A stretch of 64,000 nucleotides of DNA from Nostocales cyanobacterium HT-58-2 (GTDB taxonomy: Bacteria > Cyanobacteriota > Cyanobacteriia > Cyanobacteriales > Nostocaceae), in NCBI GenBank assembly GCA_002163975.1, contig CP019636.1, positions 620,001 to 684,000 of the forward strand, given 5' to 3'. Made by a program: the position numbers and the translations under genes. Below the pieces are notes generated by a model. It was not told the origin of the DNA. It was given only the letters and a program-made list of their open reading frames with translations, and ran no database searches. Shown one piece after another: positions 34,795 to 43,799 of the stretch. Positions within the stretch are counted from its first letter, which is position 1. Each line of letters starts with the position of its first letter.

Positions 34795-35742
34795 ATGAAT
34801 TACGTCAAAAAGATTATCAAGGAACTACACTTTTCTCTAGTCAACAGTTTGCCAGTACCCATAGCAAACAAGCTGCCTTTAGGTGCACTCACAAAAAAGG
34901 AGAGATGGTCTATTGGAATCTACACTGGCAAATCTCCTGTTCATTTCACTTCTCCTAAAGAGATAAAAAATCCTGTATTAACCCGCCGAAATGTATCAGA
35001 TGTCAGGGCTGGGTTTGTTGCAGATCCTTTTATGATTAAAGTTGATCAAACCTGGTTCATGTTCTTTGAGGTTTTGAATCAACAAACACGTCGAGGAGAA
35101 ATTGGGCTAGCAACGAGTGAGGATACAGTGAATTGGAAGTACGAACAGATTGTCTTGGCTGAACCATTTCACTTATCTTATCCCCAAGTTTTCGAGTGGA
35201 TGAATGAATATTACATGATTCCAGAGACCCATCAGGCAAACTCGATTCGATTGTACAAAGCATCCAAGTTTCCTACAGAATGGAGTTTTATTGGTAATCT
35301 GAAGAGTGGTGCTTTGTTTTTAGATGCTTCTATTTTCCGTTACGCTGATAAATGGTGGTTATTTACGGAAACAAATCCCCAGCATAACTTTGACACTCTC
35401 CGTCTCTATTATGCTGATGAGTTACTTGGTTCTTGGACAGAACATCCAAAAAGTCCCATTATCAGCGGTAATGCACATATTGCCAGACCAGGTGGTAGAG
35501 TTGTAGTTATGAACGACAAAATTATTCGCTACACTCAAGACTGTCAACCCTACTACGGCACACAGGTTAGAGCATTTGAAATTACTGAGTTGACAACGAC
35601 AAGTTATAAAGAACGAGAAATCGACCAAAGCTTAATTCTCAAACCAACAGGTGTAGGTTGGAACGGTGCTGGTATGCATCACATCGACTCTCATTTTATT
35701 GAAGAAGGAAAATGGATTGCCTGCGTCGATGGTAGAGGGTAA
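34795..35742 (+). CDS. GINT1-like N-terminal domain protein (beta-propeller)
   Basis: 315 aa. Resembles the N-terminal domain found in glucosamine inositolphosphorylceramide transferase-like proteins and in some bacterial formyltransferase fusions, which has a glycosidase-like five-bladed propeller fold. Seen: FVADPFMIKVDQTWFMFFEVL, then YPQVFEWMNEYYMIPETHQ, and LDASIFRYADKWWLFTET. The repeated aromatic-rich blades and the ADPF and PET motifs are the basis of the call. No partner domain is fused. Whether it is an enzyme or a binding protein is not known. It sits between an epimerase and a GT4. Confidence 0.6.
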   Translation: MNYVKKIIKELHFSLVNSLPVPIANKLPLGALTKKERWSIGIYTGKSPVHFTSPKEIKNPVLTRRNVSDVRAGFVADPFMIKVDQTWFMFFEVLNQQTRRGEIGLATSEDTVNWKYEQIVLAEPFHLSYPQVFEWMNEYYMIPETHQANSIRLYKASKFPTEWSFIGNLKSGALFLDASIFRYADKWWLFTETNPQHNFDTLRLYYADELLGSWTEHPKSPIISGNAHIARPGGRVVVMNDKIIRYTQDCQPYYGTQVRAFEITELTTTSYKEREIDQSLILKPTGVGWNGAGMHHIDSHFIEEGKWIACVDGRG

Positions 35743-36301
35743 ATTCTGATATTTCAAGTTTCAAGACTTTTTGTACCTCATCGTTGATAAATACTAATTT
35801 TGTAAGAATTCCGCACCTAGGAACCAAAAGTCAGAATTTACAAAGAGTTTAAGATGATTGGGAATATTTATTCATCTAATCTTTTTCTGATTCTTTAACT
35901 ATTCTGACTCCTGAATTCTTACCTAACTTTGAAGTTACAAAAACAAAGTCTTTTTGTGTAAAATTGATTTTTTACCGCAACATTTGTTGTCTTAACCTAG
36001 GAAAAGGAATCTCTATGAATATTTTGCAGAATCAAGGAAATTCTAAATATAGATCTCTTTCATGAATCTCATTAAGTTCCCAAAAAAATCATTTTTTCGC
36101 AAAGACGCAAAGAGCGTAAATCTTATGAGCGTCTTTGCGCGACACTTAAAGTACTATTTATACAAGGAATTTCATGTACTTAGATAAGTGGACAATGAAG
36201 ATTATCAATTGTTATCTTTATTAAGTTAGCAGAAATATCCGGATAATATCTAGTTTTTTTGAATTTCTTCTTGATAAATGAAATGACAAAGTTTAAGATA
36301 A
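35743..36301. other. 559-bp AT-rich intergenic region with a dispersed palindrome
   Basis: A cgcaaagacgc/gcgtctttgcg palindrome lies at 36098-36139; this CGCAAAGACGC motif is a familiar dispersed repeat of cyanobacteria. The rest is AT-rich and shows no gene. It should hold the promoter of the GT4 at 36302. Confidence 0.55.
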
Positions 36302-37408
36302 ATGCGAATTTTACATATTTTGAACCACATCCAAGAAGTTGGTAATGGTATTGTTAATGTCGCCATTGATTTAGCTTGTGTCCAAGCAAAAAATGGTCAC
36401 ATTGTGGGTGTAGCATCTGCCGGAGGAGAATATGAGACATTACTTGCTAAATTCGGTGTCAAGTACTTCAATTTGAATCAAGCAAGAACACCACTTAATA
36501 TTATTAAAGCCTCTTGGCGTTATCGGTCACTCATCCAAGAGTTTCAGCCAGATATTGTTCATGCCCACATGATGACTGGAGTTGTGTTGGCAAGAATTTG
36601 GAAGGCTTCATCTACATACTTTCTCGTCTCGACAGTGCACAACGAATTTCAGCGCAGTGCAGTGCTTATGGGTTTGGGCGATCGCGTTATAGCAGTTAGT
36701 CATGCGGTTGCCGAGTCGATGGCACGGCGTGGTATTCCCAAAAAGAGGCTGAGGGTAGTATCTAACGGGACGCTGGGGAGCGTCCGTATGCGAAACTTTC
36801 AAGAGTATGAAGCGGCGGAACTGGAAAAACCAGCAATTGCTACTGTAGCAGGGATGTATAAGCGTAAGGGGATTGGTGAGTTAATTGATGCTTTCGCTCA
36901 AATTGCCGCCGATTTTCCGAATGCACATCTATATTTAGTGGGAAATGGTCCTGACAAGGCTTTATTTGAACAGCAAGCGCAAAGTACACCCTTTGCTAAC
37001 AGAATTCATTTTCCTGGTTTCCAAAAAGAACCACAATCCTATATGCTAGGTTGCGATATATTTGTACTGGCTTCGCACCGTGACCCCTCCCCGCTTGTGA
37101 TACCAGAAGCCCGTGAAGCTGGATGCGCTATCATAGCATGCAATGTGGATGGTATACCAGAAGCTTTGGATGACGGACAAGCAGGTGTCCTGGTCCCACC
37201 AGCAAACAGTCAAGCCCTAGCTGATGCTCTTAGGCAATTGCTGAGTAACCCAAGCCTGATGCAACAGTGGAAGAACCTGGCACAACAAAACTTAGACCGA
37301 TTGAGTGTTGTGCGCGTCTATGAGCAAACCCTTTCAGTATATCGAGAGTTGGCTGTCGAGTTACGTGAACATGGGAAACAGTTAGCGGCGCACAGGGAAG
37401 CAAATTAG
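36302..37408 (+). CDS. GT4 family glycosyltransferase (paralogue B)
   Basis: 368 aa, very similar to paralogue A: MRILHILNHIQEVGNGIVNVAIDLACVQA at the start, HMMTGVVLA, STVHNEFQRSAVLMGLGD, VVSNGTLGSVRMR, VAGMYKRKGIGELIDAF and PSPLVIPEAREAGCAII. Differences cluster in the donor-domain surface and in a longer, Glu/His-rich C-terminal tail. Its position three genes after paralogue A, with the epimerase and GINT1-like gene between, suggests a duplication that later took in or left intact the middle pair. Substrate is unknown. Confidence 0.88.
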   Translation: MRILHILNHIQEVGNGIVNVAIDLACVQAKNGHIVGVASAGGEYETLLAKFGVKYFNLNQARTPLNIIKASWRYRSLIQEFQPDIVHAHMMTGVVLARIWKASSTYFLVSTVHNEFQRSAVLMGLGDRVIAVSHAVAESMARRGIPKKRLRVVSNGTLGSVRMRNFQEYEAAELEKPAIATVAGMYKRKGIGELIDAFAQIAADFPNAHLYLVGNGPDKALFEQQAQSTPFANRIHFPGFQKEPQSYMLGCDIFVLASHRDPSPLVIPEAREAGCAIIACNVDGIPEALDDGQAGVLVPPANSQALADALRQLLSNPSLMQQWKNLAQQNLDRLSVVRVYEQTLSVYRELAVELREHGKQLAAHREAN

Positions 37409-37720
37409 CAATGGTGAGTTGTCAGTTTTATCCTTTGTTTTATGACTTATCAAAACTCTCTTTCTCCTAACTATCCGTAAACTTAGAAAGTTGGGAGAAG
37501 GATGATATTAAATATATATAGTGAGGGTTATGGCTTAGTCATTACCCAAACCTGATGTTCATCATCTAACAATTTTTCATTTATTAATTTTGCTAAATTC
37601 CGCCTGCTATTTTGTTCTTTGTTTATGTCACTGATGTATTCTTGTATTGATTCTCTAGATAAAATAAGAACTTATAACTCTTGACCCTCTGTTGACTGAT
37701 AGCTGATTCGTTCTTTTAAG
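37409..37720. other. 312-bp intergenic region, convergent
   Basis: Separates the + strand block from the - strand island. No gene, no strong stem; transcription from both sides must end here. It contains short T-rich and A-rich runs only. Confidence 0.5.
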
Positions 37721-39190
37721 TTAGGGTAGTCTTGGCGTGGGAAAGGAGTAGCCGTTGTTGACTATTTCACTAGAAAAACGTTGATGTTGATGATACTTTT
37801 TGGCCGCCATAGCCAGACCAAGAAAGCCCCATAAAATGACACCTGAAAGTGAAATCATCAAACTACTAAACACTAACTGGAAGACGATCGCAAGACTAAT
37901 TGAACGGGAAGCATTAGCAAAGGAATCGCTGCGAGCTTCAGAACCTTGGTACACCTTAAACAACAGCAGGATTAATCCTCCCAAATAGGGCAGAGCTCCA
38001 AACCAACCGAGAGCGAAAAACGTATCTAGGATGCCGCTGTCTAGAACAATTTGTATCAGTTTACCATCTTTATCAATAATCCACGTACCACCAATGCCGT
38101 TGCCTAAAATGTTAGAAAGGGCTATGGTGATGTTCCTTTCATAATTTTCTGAACGGTCTTGATAGCTTTGGTCCTTCTCTAGATTTGAGAAACTTTCAAA
38201 GCGCTCAGTGATCATACTGCCAAATGGCTCAATGGTCGCCAGTGGCACAACACATAGTGCCATAATCAGGATGGTCAATATAAGACGCATCTGTAGCTTT
38301 GGCTTGAGATTGGTGAGCAAGCTGAGCAATCCCACCACCCAACCTCCCCACGCTGCGCGTGCCATACTGAGTAAGAATGCTAAGTAGCCTGCTGCAGAGG
38401 CAGGGATACGTAATGCACTTTTGTCACTAAATAACAACAACAGCCCCGCCATCATACTTACTGCAAATGGTCCTGGCGAGTGCATCGTACTCCAAACTCG
38501 AATCTTGAGTGGTTCAGGTTCTCCAAAGCTTGTCAATTTTGTTTTGATCAACCAAAACCTATCCCACTCTGGTGCTATGAGGAATTGCACTACCCCGTAG
38601 ATACCTGTTAAGAACACACACCAAAGAAATACGGTCTGAATGGTTTTGCGATATTGTGGATAGTATCGCCAGTTAACAAATAAGTGAAACCCAAAAAATA
38701 GGGGAGAAATCCAGTCCAGCATGGTGCGGACGACGAGAATTGGTTGATAATTCACCAGCCCTATCAAAAAGGCGTAGAATACTGCAAGAAACGCTAATAC
38801 AAATGGTAAGCCACCCATGCGGATTGCTTTGGGTAGGTAACGGACAAATGTTGCAGCAGTAATCAGTGTGACTAAGAACGGCGCTAATAACATTGGACTT
38901 GGATCTACCCAACCGCTCTTGAAATCAACGAGGCGACGGATAAACGCAATGAGAAACCATATCCACCAGGTGTAACCAATGTACAGTGCCGGACATCGCA
39001 CATAGAGAAATACACCTACTAGAAAAGCTGCTGCTGGAAATGCTTGGCGAAGAAGACCAGTACTCGCGACATAGCAGGCAAGAGTAAACAGTATGAACGC
39101 ACCGATGACTAGCCAACCTAGAAATTGCGATTGTTCTTGTTCTGATCCGTCTGGTGTAGGAAGTTGATGAGATGCCTGCCTGTAAGTCAC
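37721..39190 (-). CDS. Wzy-like membrane protein (O-antigen polymerase type)
   Basis: 489 aa with about eleven hydrophobic segments. A large periplasmic loop with FGSMITERFESFSNLEKDQSYQDRSENY, then ALSNILGNGIGGTWIIDKDGKLI, precedes the final helices, as in Wzy/Wzy_C proteins. GTG start overlapping the stop of the GT2 gene by four bases (GTGA), a typical coupled start. It is the last gene of the island as read on the - strand. It differs from the 2297-3766 homologue, as the two presumably serve different polymers. Polymerase is the best guess. Confidence 0.75.
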   Translation of the reverse strand: MTYRQASHQLPTPDGSEQEQSQFLGWLVIGAFILFTLACYVASTGLLRQAFPAAAFLVGVFLYVRCPALYIGYTWWIWFLIAFIRRLVDFKSGWVDPSPMLLAPFLVTLITAATFVRYLPKAIRMGGLPFVLAFLAVFYAFLIGLVNYQPILVVRTMLDWISPLFFGFHLFVNWRYYPQYRKTIQTVFLWCVFLTGIYGVVQFLIAPEWDRFWLIKTKLTSFGEPEPLKIRVWSTMHSPGPFAVSMMAGLLLLFSDKSALRIPASAAGYLAFLLSMARAAWGGWVVGLLSLLTNLKPKLQMRLILTILIMALCVVPLATIEPFGSMITERFESFSNLEKDQSYQDRSENYERNITIALSNILGNGIGGTWIIDKDGKLIQIVLDSGILDTFFALGWFGALPYLGGLILLLFKVYQGSEARSDSFANASRSISLAIVFQLVFSSLMISLSGVILWGFLGLAMAAKKYHQHQRFSSEIVNNGYSFPTPRLP

Positions 39191-40230
39191 TCAGCTTCTC
39201 CTGGTGTAACAGTGGTTGTTTGCGAAATCATGTTTGAAGACTTGTCCATCTGGAAGGAGTTGTCAGGTGTAGCACACATTCTACTACCCATTCTTGATGC
39301 TTGATGATTGCTTTTGTTCCATGTACAGAAGCCTTGCCAACGTCCTTGCATGGAAGCCAACCATTTTTGTCTGGCTAAAGTTCCTTCAGTTGTTTGTAAC
39401 CGCAACCACTGTACTAAACCTAGTGCCTCTCGTGTCCCAACGAGTATTGCCCAGAATGCAAACACGAGTTTTTGGAAAAAGGAGAAGTGTTCCAGCAAAG
39501 CTAAAGTTTCGTTGTGGACTGCATTGATAAACGCAATATCATTAAACTTGTAGCGCTGGTCTTCGTCAAAACGCTTTGCTGGATAATGATTGACTGCTAC
39601 TTGTGGGTCGTAAATCAGCTTCCATCCAGCCCGTTTTACAGTGAGACAGAAGGCGACTTCAAAGTGGACCTGTGCGCCTGTGCCTCGCATCCGTTCATCA
39701 AAGCGCAATCCTTTGATAGCGCTGGTGCGAAAACTCATGTTTACGCCTTTGAGAATATCGACTTCACGGGGTTGTCCTACTCCCAAATGATGGTTGCCAA
39801 TCACTCGCCCAAACCACTGCAATTGACCGATAACTTCACGGGAGTCATCAAGTATTTTGTTTCCTTCGTGCACCCAATCACGTCCCCCAACTGCACCAAT
39901 GCTATTGTCTGACATGAAATGAGCGCTGATGCGTTCTAACCAATCTGGGTAGGGTGCAGCATCGTCGTCAGTAATTGAAACAGTATCGCCTTCAACGACT
40001 TCCAGTCCGGCGTTCATAGCTGCAACAACTCCCCCAACTGTGACTTTGACAGTCCGTAGTGGCAGTTTGCAGTCTTTGAATCCTTCAAGGAATTGCCAAG
40101 TTTCGGTGTCCGTATCCCTTACAGTCACTATCACCTGAGATGGTGGTTTAGTTTGCGCCTGTAGCGCCATAAGGCAGCGTAATAGGTCTTGAGGACGGCG
40201 ATAAGTTGGTATGAGAACGGTGTTCCTCAT
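39187..40230 (-). CDS. GT2 family glycosyltransferase
   Basis: 347 aa, GT-A fold. N-terminal TVLIPTYRRPQDLLRCLMAL, the donor-site block VSITDDDAAPYPDWLE near residue 90, then GGRDWVHEGN and the acceptor region around HYPAKRFDEDQRYKF. A hydrophobic stretch near residue 255 (LVFAFWAILVGT) may be a membrane contact. The first 83 bp overlap the 3' end of the preceding GT4 in a different frame, an unusually long overlap. The family N-terminus needs this start, so the overlap is likely real. Substrate is unknown. Confidence 0.86.
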   Translation of the reverse strand: MRNTVLIPTYRRPQDLLRCLMALQAQTKPPSQVIVTVRDTDTETWQFLEGFKDCKLPLRTVKVTVGGVVAAMNAGLEVVEGDTVSITDDDAAPYPDWLERISAHFMSDNSIGAVGGRDWVHEGNKILDDSREVIGQLQWFGRVIGNHHLGVGQPREVDILKGVNMSFRTSAIKGLRFDERMRGTGAQVHFEVAFCLTVKRAGWKLIYDPQVAVNHYPAKRFDEDQRYKFNDIAFINAVHNETLALLEHFSFFQKLVFAFWAILVGTREALGLVQWLRLQTTEGTLARQKWLASMQGRWQGFCTWNKSNHQASRMGSRMCATPDNSFQMDKSSNMISQTTTVTPGEAE

Positions 40231-41350
40231 TCTTGCTTAACTCCTCAAAAAGATTCACATAGGTTTGTGCCATGATACTCCAGCTATGCTGCTCGGCAAC
40301 AGCACGAGCAGCTGTTCCCATCTGCTGTATTCGAGTGCGATTGCCACTCAAAGATGACAGTGCATCTGCCAAGGCGTCGGTGTCGTCCGTGTCTGGTAAG
40401 ACAACCCCGCATTCTGGTGTGACCAATTCTGCACCTCCTGTTGCTGTAGCAGTAATGACAGGAAGCCCAGAGGCGAGTGCTTCTAACAGTACTAGGGTAC
40501 AAGCTTCGTAACGGGAGGGAAACACGAATAAATCCACTGCCCGCATAATTTTGGCTATGTCACGCCGATATCCCAAAAAATGCACTCGCTCATTCAACCC
40601 CAAAGATTCTGCCATCGCTGGAAAGGGGCTACCTTCAGGGCTTCCCACAACTGCTAGATGTAAATCTGGTACTTTTACCAAAGCACGCAGAACGGTATCT
40701 AAGTTTTTTCTGGGTGTGCGGATGTCCCCTGCAAACAGCGCCAAAGTCACGTTTTCAGGTAAACCGAGTGTTTGGCGACACGCCACACCAGGAGAAAACT
40801 CTTCTAAGTCTACTCCATTGACAATCACCTGAATGCGAGAGCGGGGTACGCCAATACTTTCTAATTCTTGAGCGACCTTTTGAGAAACCGCAACAACAAC
40901 TTTTGCTTTTCCGAAAGCCTGTCTTTCCCAGTAGCCATTGAGTGCTGTATATAGCCACTGATAAAAACCATACAAATCTCGCCGGACGCGAGAAACGTGT
41001 GCAGGCGATCGCAGCCAAGAACTGTGAACAAAATGTACGGCATTAATATCAGATATGACGGATGTAATTGCTCCGTTAATTTTCACCAAATCAACTTTCG
41101 AGCGATGTTTCCGCAACCAATCTGCACTTTTTTTAGAAAAAATGAAATTACGAATAAACTCTGTAGGCCATCCTTCAACTGGAATTGAAACCCAATTCAC
41201 TTGGTTATTCTGCTGCAATTCTGGTGCGATTTCACTTGCTACTAAGGTTAGGTGATGACCTCGACGAATTGCTTCTTTGACAACTTCATAGTTCACCCGT
41301 CCCTGCCCATCACCTTTTTTTATCTTGTGGGTCACAATACACAGTTTCAC
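40148..41350 (-). CDS. GT4 family glycosyltransferase
   Basis: 400 aa. MKLCIVTHKIKKGDGQGRVNYEVV start, then VVAVSQKVAQELESIGVPRSRI, VIVNGVDLEEFSP, ALFAGDIRTPRKNLDTVL, and the E-x7-E motif YEACTLVLLEALASGLPVI. GTG start with an excellent AAGGAGGTG ribosome site. The last 83 bp encode a Ser/Pro/His-rich tail (TNLSPSSRPITLPYG) that overlaps the next gene; the tail is probably not needed for the fold. In the Anabaena HEP island, as I recall it, several GT genes follow hepA in the same direction. Confidence 0.88.
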   Translation of the reverse strand: MKLCIVTHKIKKGDGQGRVNYEVVKEAIRRGHHLTLVASEIAPELQQNNQVNWVSIPVEGWPTEFIRNFIFSKKSADWLRKHRSKVDLVKINGAITSVISDINAVHFVHSSWLRSPAHVSRVRRDLYGFYQWLYTALNGYWERQAFGKAKVVVAVSQKVAQELESIGVPRSRIQVIVNGVDLEEFSPGVACRQTLGLPENVTLALFAGDIRTPRKNLDTVLRALVKVPDLHLAVVGSPEGSPFPAMAESLGLNERVHFLGYRRDIAKIMRAVDLFVFPSRYEACTLVLLEALASGLPVITATATGGAELVTPECGVVLPDTDDTDALADALSSLSGNRTRIQQMGTAARAVAEQHSWSIMAQTYVNLFEELSKNEEHRSHTNLSPSSRPITLPYGATGAN

Positions 41351-41482
41351 GCAGCACCTCCTTTTGAATTCTCTTTGCCCTTATTCTTCTGTCCTATGTC
41401 TTTTATACTTTATGAATGACAAATCACCAAGGACAGCCAACATGAGTTCACTTTATTTATCCCCTGTCAATTACCTCGTATT

Positions 41483-42472
41483 TCATCTTATTCCCAGTAA
41501 CTGATTTGTTAAATATGGGGGAATAAAACTTAGAGTGAGTGCTGCTACAGTTCTCAAATTAAACTTTTGTTGCCAAAGGGCACGCCAAAGATAAGGACGT
41601 GCTTGTGTTGCTTGTTGTGAGCGCAATAAACCTATCGCCAAAGTTGTATTAGCTTCTAACCATTTCTGCTTGAAATAGCGCTGATACTTCTGTAGCTTTT
41701 CATCTGCCATAAACCGCTGATAGCAAAATAATTCTGCATTTGCTTTGCGGATTTTTGACTGAACATCTTGACTACCACTCTTGTTAGTATCAGTCTGCTC
41801 GTGATCGCGATACCTAGTCAATCTTTCTGGATAATAATAAGCTCCTTGACCAGTCCTGCAACAGATATAAGAAAGATATAAATCCCACATCCCACCGACT
41901 TCTTGTGGAATACTATCCCAATCAACAAACTCGTTGCGAATGACACAAGCAGCCGCTGTGGGGACAGACTTATGTACTACGGCTATCTCATAAAATGGTT
42001 GATGAATTCCTTTATTGAGACTGTGACGTTTGTAAGCTTTTGTATACTCTTCAGTAAGGGGATAATTAATTTCACCCTGTGCATCTATGATATATTGGTC
42101 GCTAAAAGCTAAAATGACATCTAGATTTTCTTCTAATGGTGGAACAAGCTTTTCTAAAAAGTCCTCATTCCACATATCATCATCATGGAGACTGGCAACA
42201 TATTTCCCCTGTGCCATCTTAAAGGCGTTCATCTGATTGGTGAACATTCCGACATTTTCTTGTTGTCTGAAAAATCGGATGCGTGAATCACCAAAAGATT
42301 CAACGAGTGCTTGGGGACTTTCTGGACTGCAATTATCTGAAACAATAATTTCAATGTTTTGATAAGTTTGTTTAATAGCACTGTTGATTGCTTGCTTGAG
42401 ATAGTCTGGTCTATTATAAGTTGGAATAATAACGCTGACTAAAGGCTTTTGGGAGCTATTCTCCTTTAACAT
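41483..42472 (-). CDS. GT2 family glycosyltransferase
   Basis: 329 aa, GT-A fold: VSVIIPTYNRPDYLKQAI at residue 10, VSDNCSPESPQALVE near 45, SLHDDDMWNEDFLEKLVPP near 92 (DxD-type site) and a GGMWDLYLSYI region on the acceptor side. No TM segment. Its C-terminal 60 residues are helical with repeated Ala/Arg/Gln (RSQQATQARPYLWRAL). One of six glycosyltransferases or polymerase genes downstream of hepA on the same strand. Donor is not predictable. Confidence 0.87.
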   Translation of the reverse strand: MLKENSSQKPLVSVIIPTYNRPDYLKQAINSAIKQTYQNIEIIVSDNCSPESPQALVESFGDSRIRFFRQQENVGMFTNQMNAFKMAQGKYVASLHDDDMWNEDFLEKLVPPLEENLDVILAFSDQYIIDAQGEINYPLTEEYTKAYKRHSLNKGIHQPFYEIAVVHKSVPTAAACVIRNEFVDWDSIPQEVGGMWDLYLSYICCRTGQGAYYYPERLTRYRDHEQTDTNKSGSQDVQSKIRKANAELFCYQRFMADEKLQKYQRYFKQKWLEANTTLAIGLLRSQQATQARPYLWRALWQQKFNLRTVAALTLSFIPPYLTNQLLGIR

Positions 42473-42572
42473 ATTCTGTAAATCCTTTAATTTTACGATA
42501 AAACAAGTGTCCTATCTGTTGTTGTGCATGGCATCGCATCATTTGCTTGATACTATTATCAAATGAAATTTT

Positions 42573-43739
42573 TTATCTGAAAAAATCTGATATTGTGTTT
42601 TCATAAATCTTGTGTAAATGTTTGACGTGGGTATCAATTGTAAATTCTTGCATCAAGAAAGCATTGCCTTGTTCGCCCATGCGTCGGCATTTGTGATAAT
42701 CACAAGATAAATCAGTAATTGCTTCAGCCAGCGTCTTTGTATCATTTGCTGGCACAAGAATGCCTGTTTCCCTATCTCGCAAATATTCTGGAATGCCTCC
42801 GACTGCGGCGGCAATAACAGGTCGGTAGTGAGCATAAGCTTCCAAAGTCACAAGACCCGCAGGTTCAGGCCAAATACTGGGAAAGATCACAGCAAAACAC
42901 TGTTCGTAAAGTTGATTTAATTTGTTACTATCACACCAGCCATGCCAAGTGATACGGTTGTTTATCCCTAGCTTGTCAGCTAACTTTTCTAATCGTGGTC
43001 GTTCCCAACCTTCACCGGCGATATCAAGTTGAATGCGCGAATCTATGTTTACTAAAGTTTTGAGCAGCCATTCTAGCCCTTTATCAGGAACGATTCGCCC
43101 AGCAAATAAAATTCGGCGGTTTTTATGAGTTTCTAAACTCAAAGGTTCAGTTGCCATTTGCGGTACGGAAATACCACAGCGTAGTGTTACAGTCTGTTGA
43201 GGCGGTAGACCATTTCTAATCAACTGTCCCCGCACGTAGTCACTATTAGCAATAAAAGTCACTTTGAGGTTTTTGATAAACCGACTGAGGTTATTGGTTC
43301 CTAGTAATTCTTCAATCACTCTTGCAGGTTTACGGCTGCCACAGCCATCTATCATCTTGCCCCAAAGACATCCTAAATAAGAAAGATTGCGATCGCAAAT
43401 CATGTGTTGGGATGCCAAATACTTTGTGCCACTTGGACAGTAAAGTGAGTGATTGTGAACAGTAAAGACCGTGGGACATTCTCCTCGAACTTGCAATAGT
43501 AAGTCTGGACTGTGTATATGTATCAATTTAAACTGACTCTGCTCCAGTTCTTTAAGCGAATTAATGACAAAGTCGCTGACACCTGGTTGCCGATGTTGAA
43601 TCAGAGATGTTAAATAAGTTTCAGCTCCTCCATTCCCATGAACTCTAAAACTAGAGCAGTGGTACATCAAGTTATGATCAAACTGGGGACACTGAAAATT
43701 TTCTGCTCTTTCCTCCGTATTGGTTGTTAAATTTGACAT
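42573..43739 (-). CDS. GT4 family glycosyltransferase
   Basis: Start chosen at 43739 because GGAGGAG lies directly before it; an ATG at 43778 would add 13 residues without a ribosome site. The sequence has a short N-terminal domain with GNGGAETYLTSLI, then TVFTVHNHSLYCPSG. The donor domain has ILFAGRIVPDKGLEWLLKTL, WHGWCDSNKLNQLYEQ and the E-x7-E motif WPEPAGLVTLEAYAHYRPVI. The N-terminal half contains several Cys residues (CSSF, CPTVF, CDRN, GCGS), unusual for the family. Substrate is unknown. Confidence 0.86.
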   Translation of the reverse strand: MSNLTTNTEERAENFQCPQFDHNLMYHCSSFRVHGNGGAETYLTSLIQHRQPGVSDFVINSLKELEQSQFKLIHIHSPDLLLQVRGECPTVFTVHNHSLYCPSGTKYLASQHMICDRNLSYLGCLWGKMIDGCGSRKPARVIEELLGTNNLSRFIKNLKVTFIANSDYVRGQLIRNGLPPQQTVTLRCGISVPQMATEPLSLETHKNRRILFAGRIVPDKGLEWLLKTLVNIDSRIQLDIAGEGWERPRLEKLADKLGINNRITWHGWCDSNKLNQLYEQCFAVIFPSIWPEPAGLVTLEAYAHYRPVIAAAVGGIPEYLRDRETGILVPANDTKTLAEAITDLSCDYHKCRRMGEQGNAFLMQEFTIDTHVKHLHKIYENTISDFFR

Positions 43740-43799
43740 GACTCCTCCACCTAAGTTTCTATTTTTCTCGGCACACATCGTGACTCAGAAAACAAGTTC

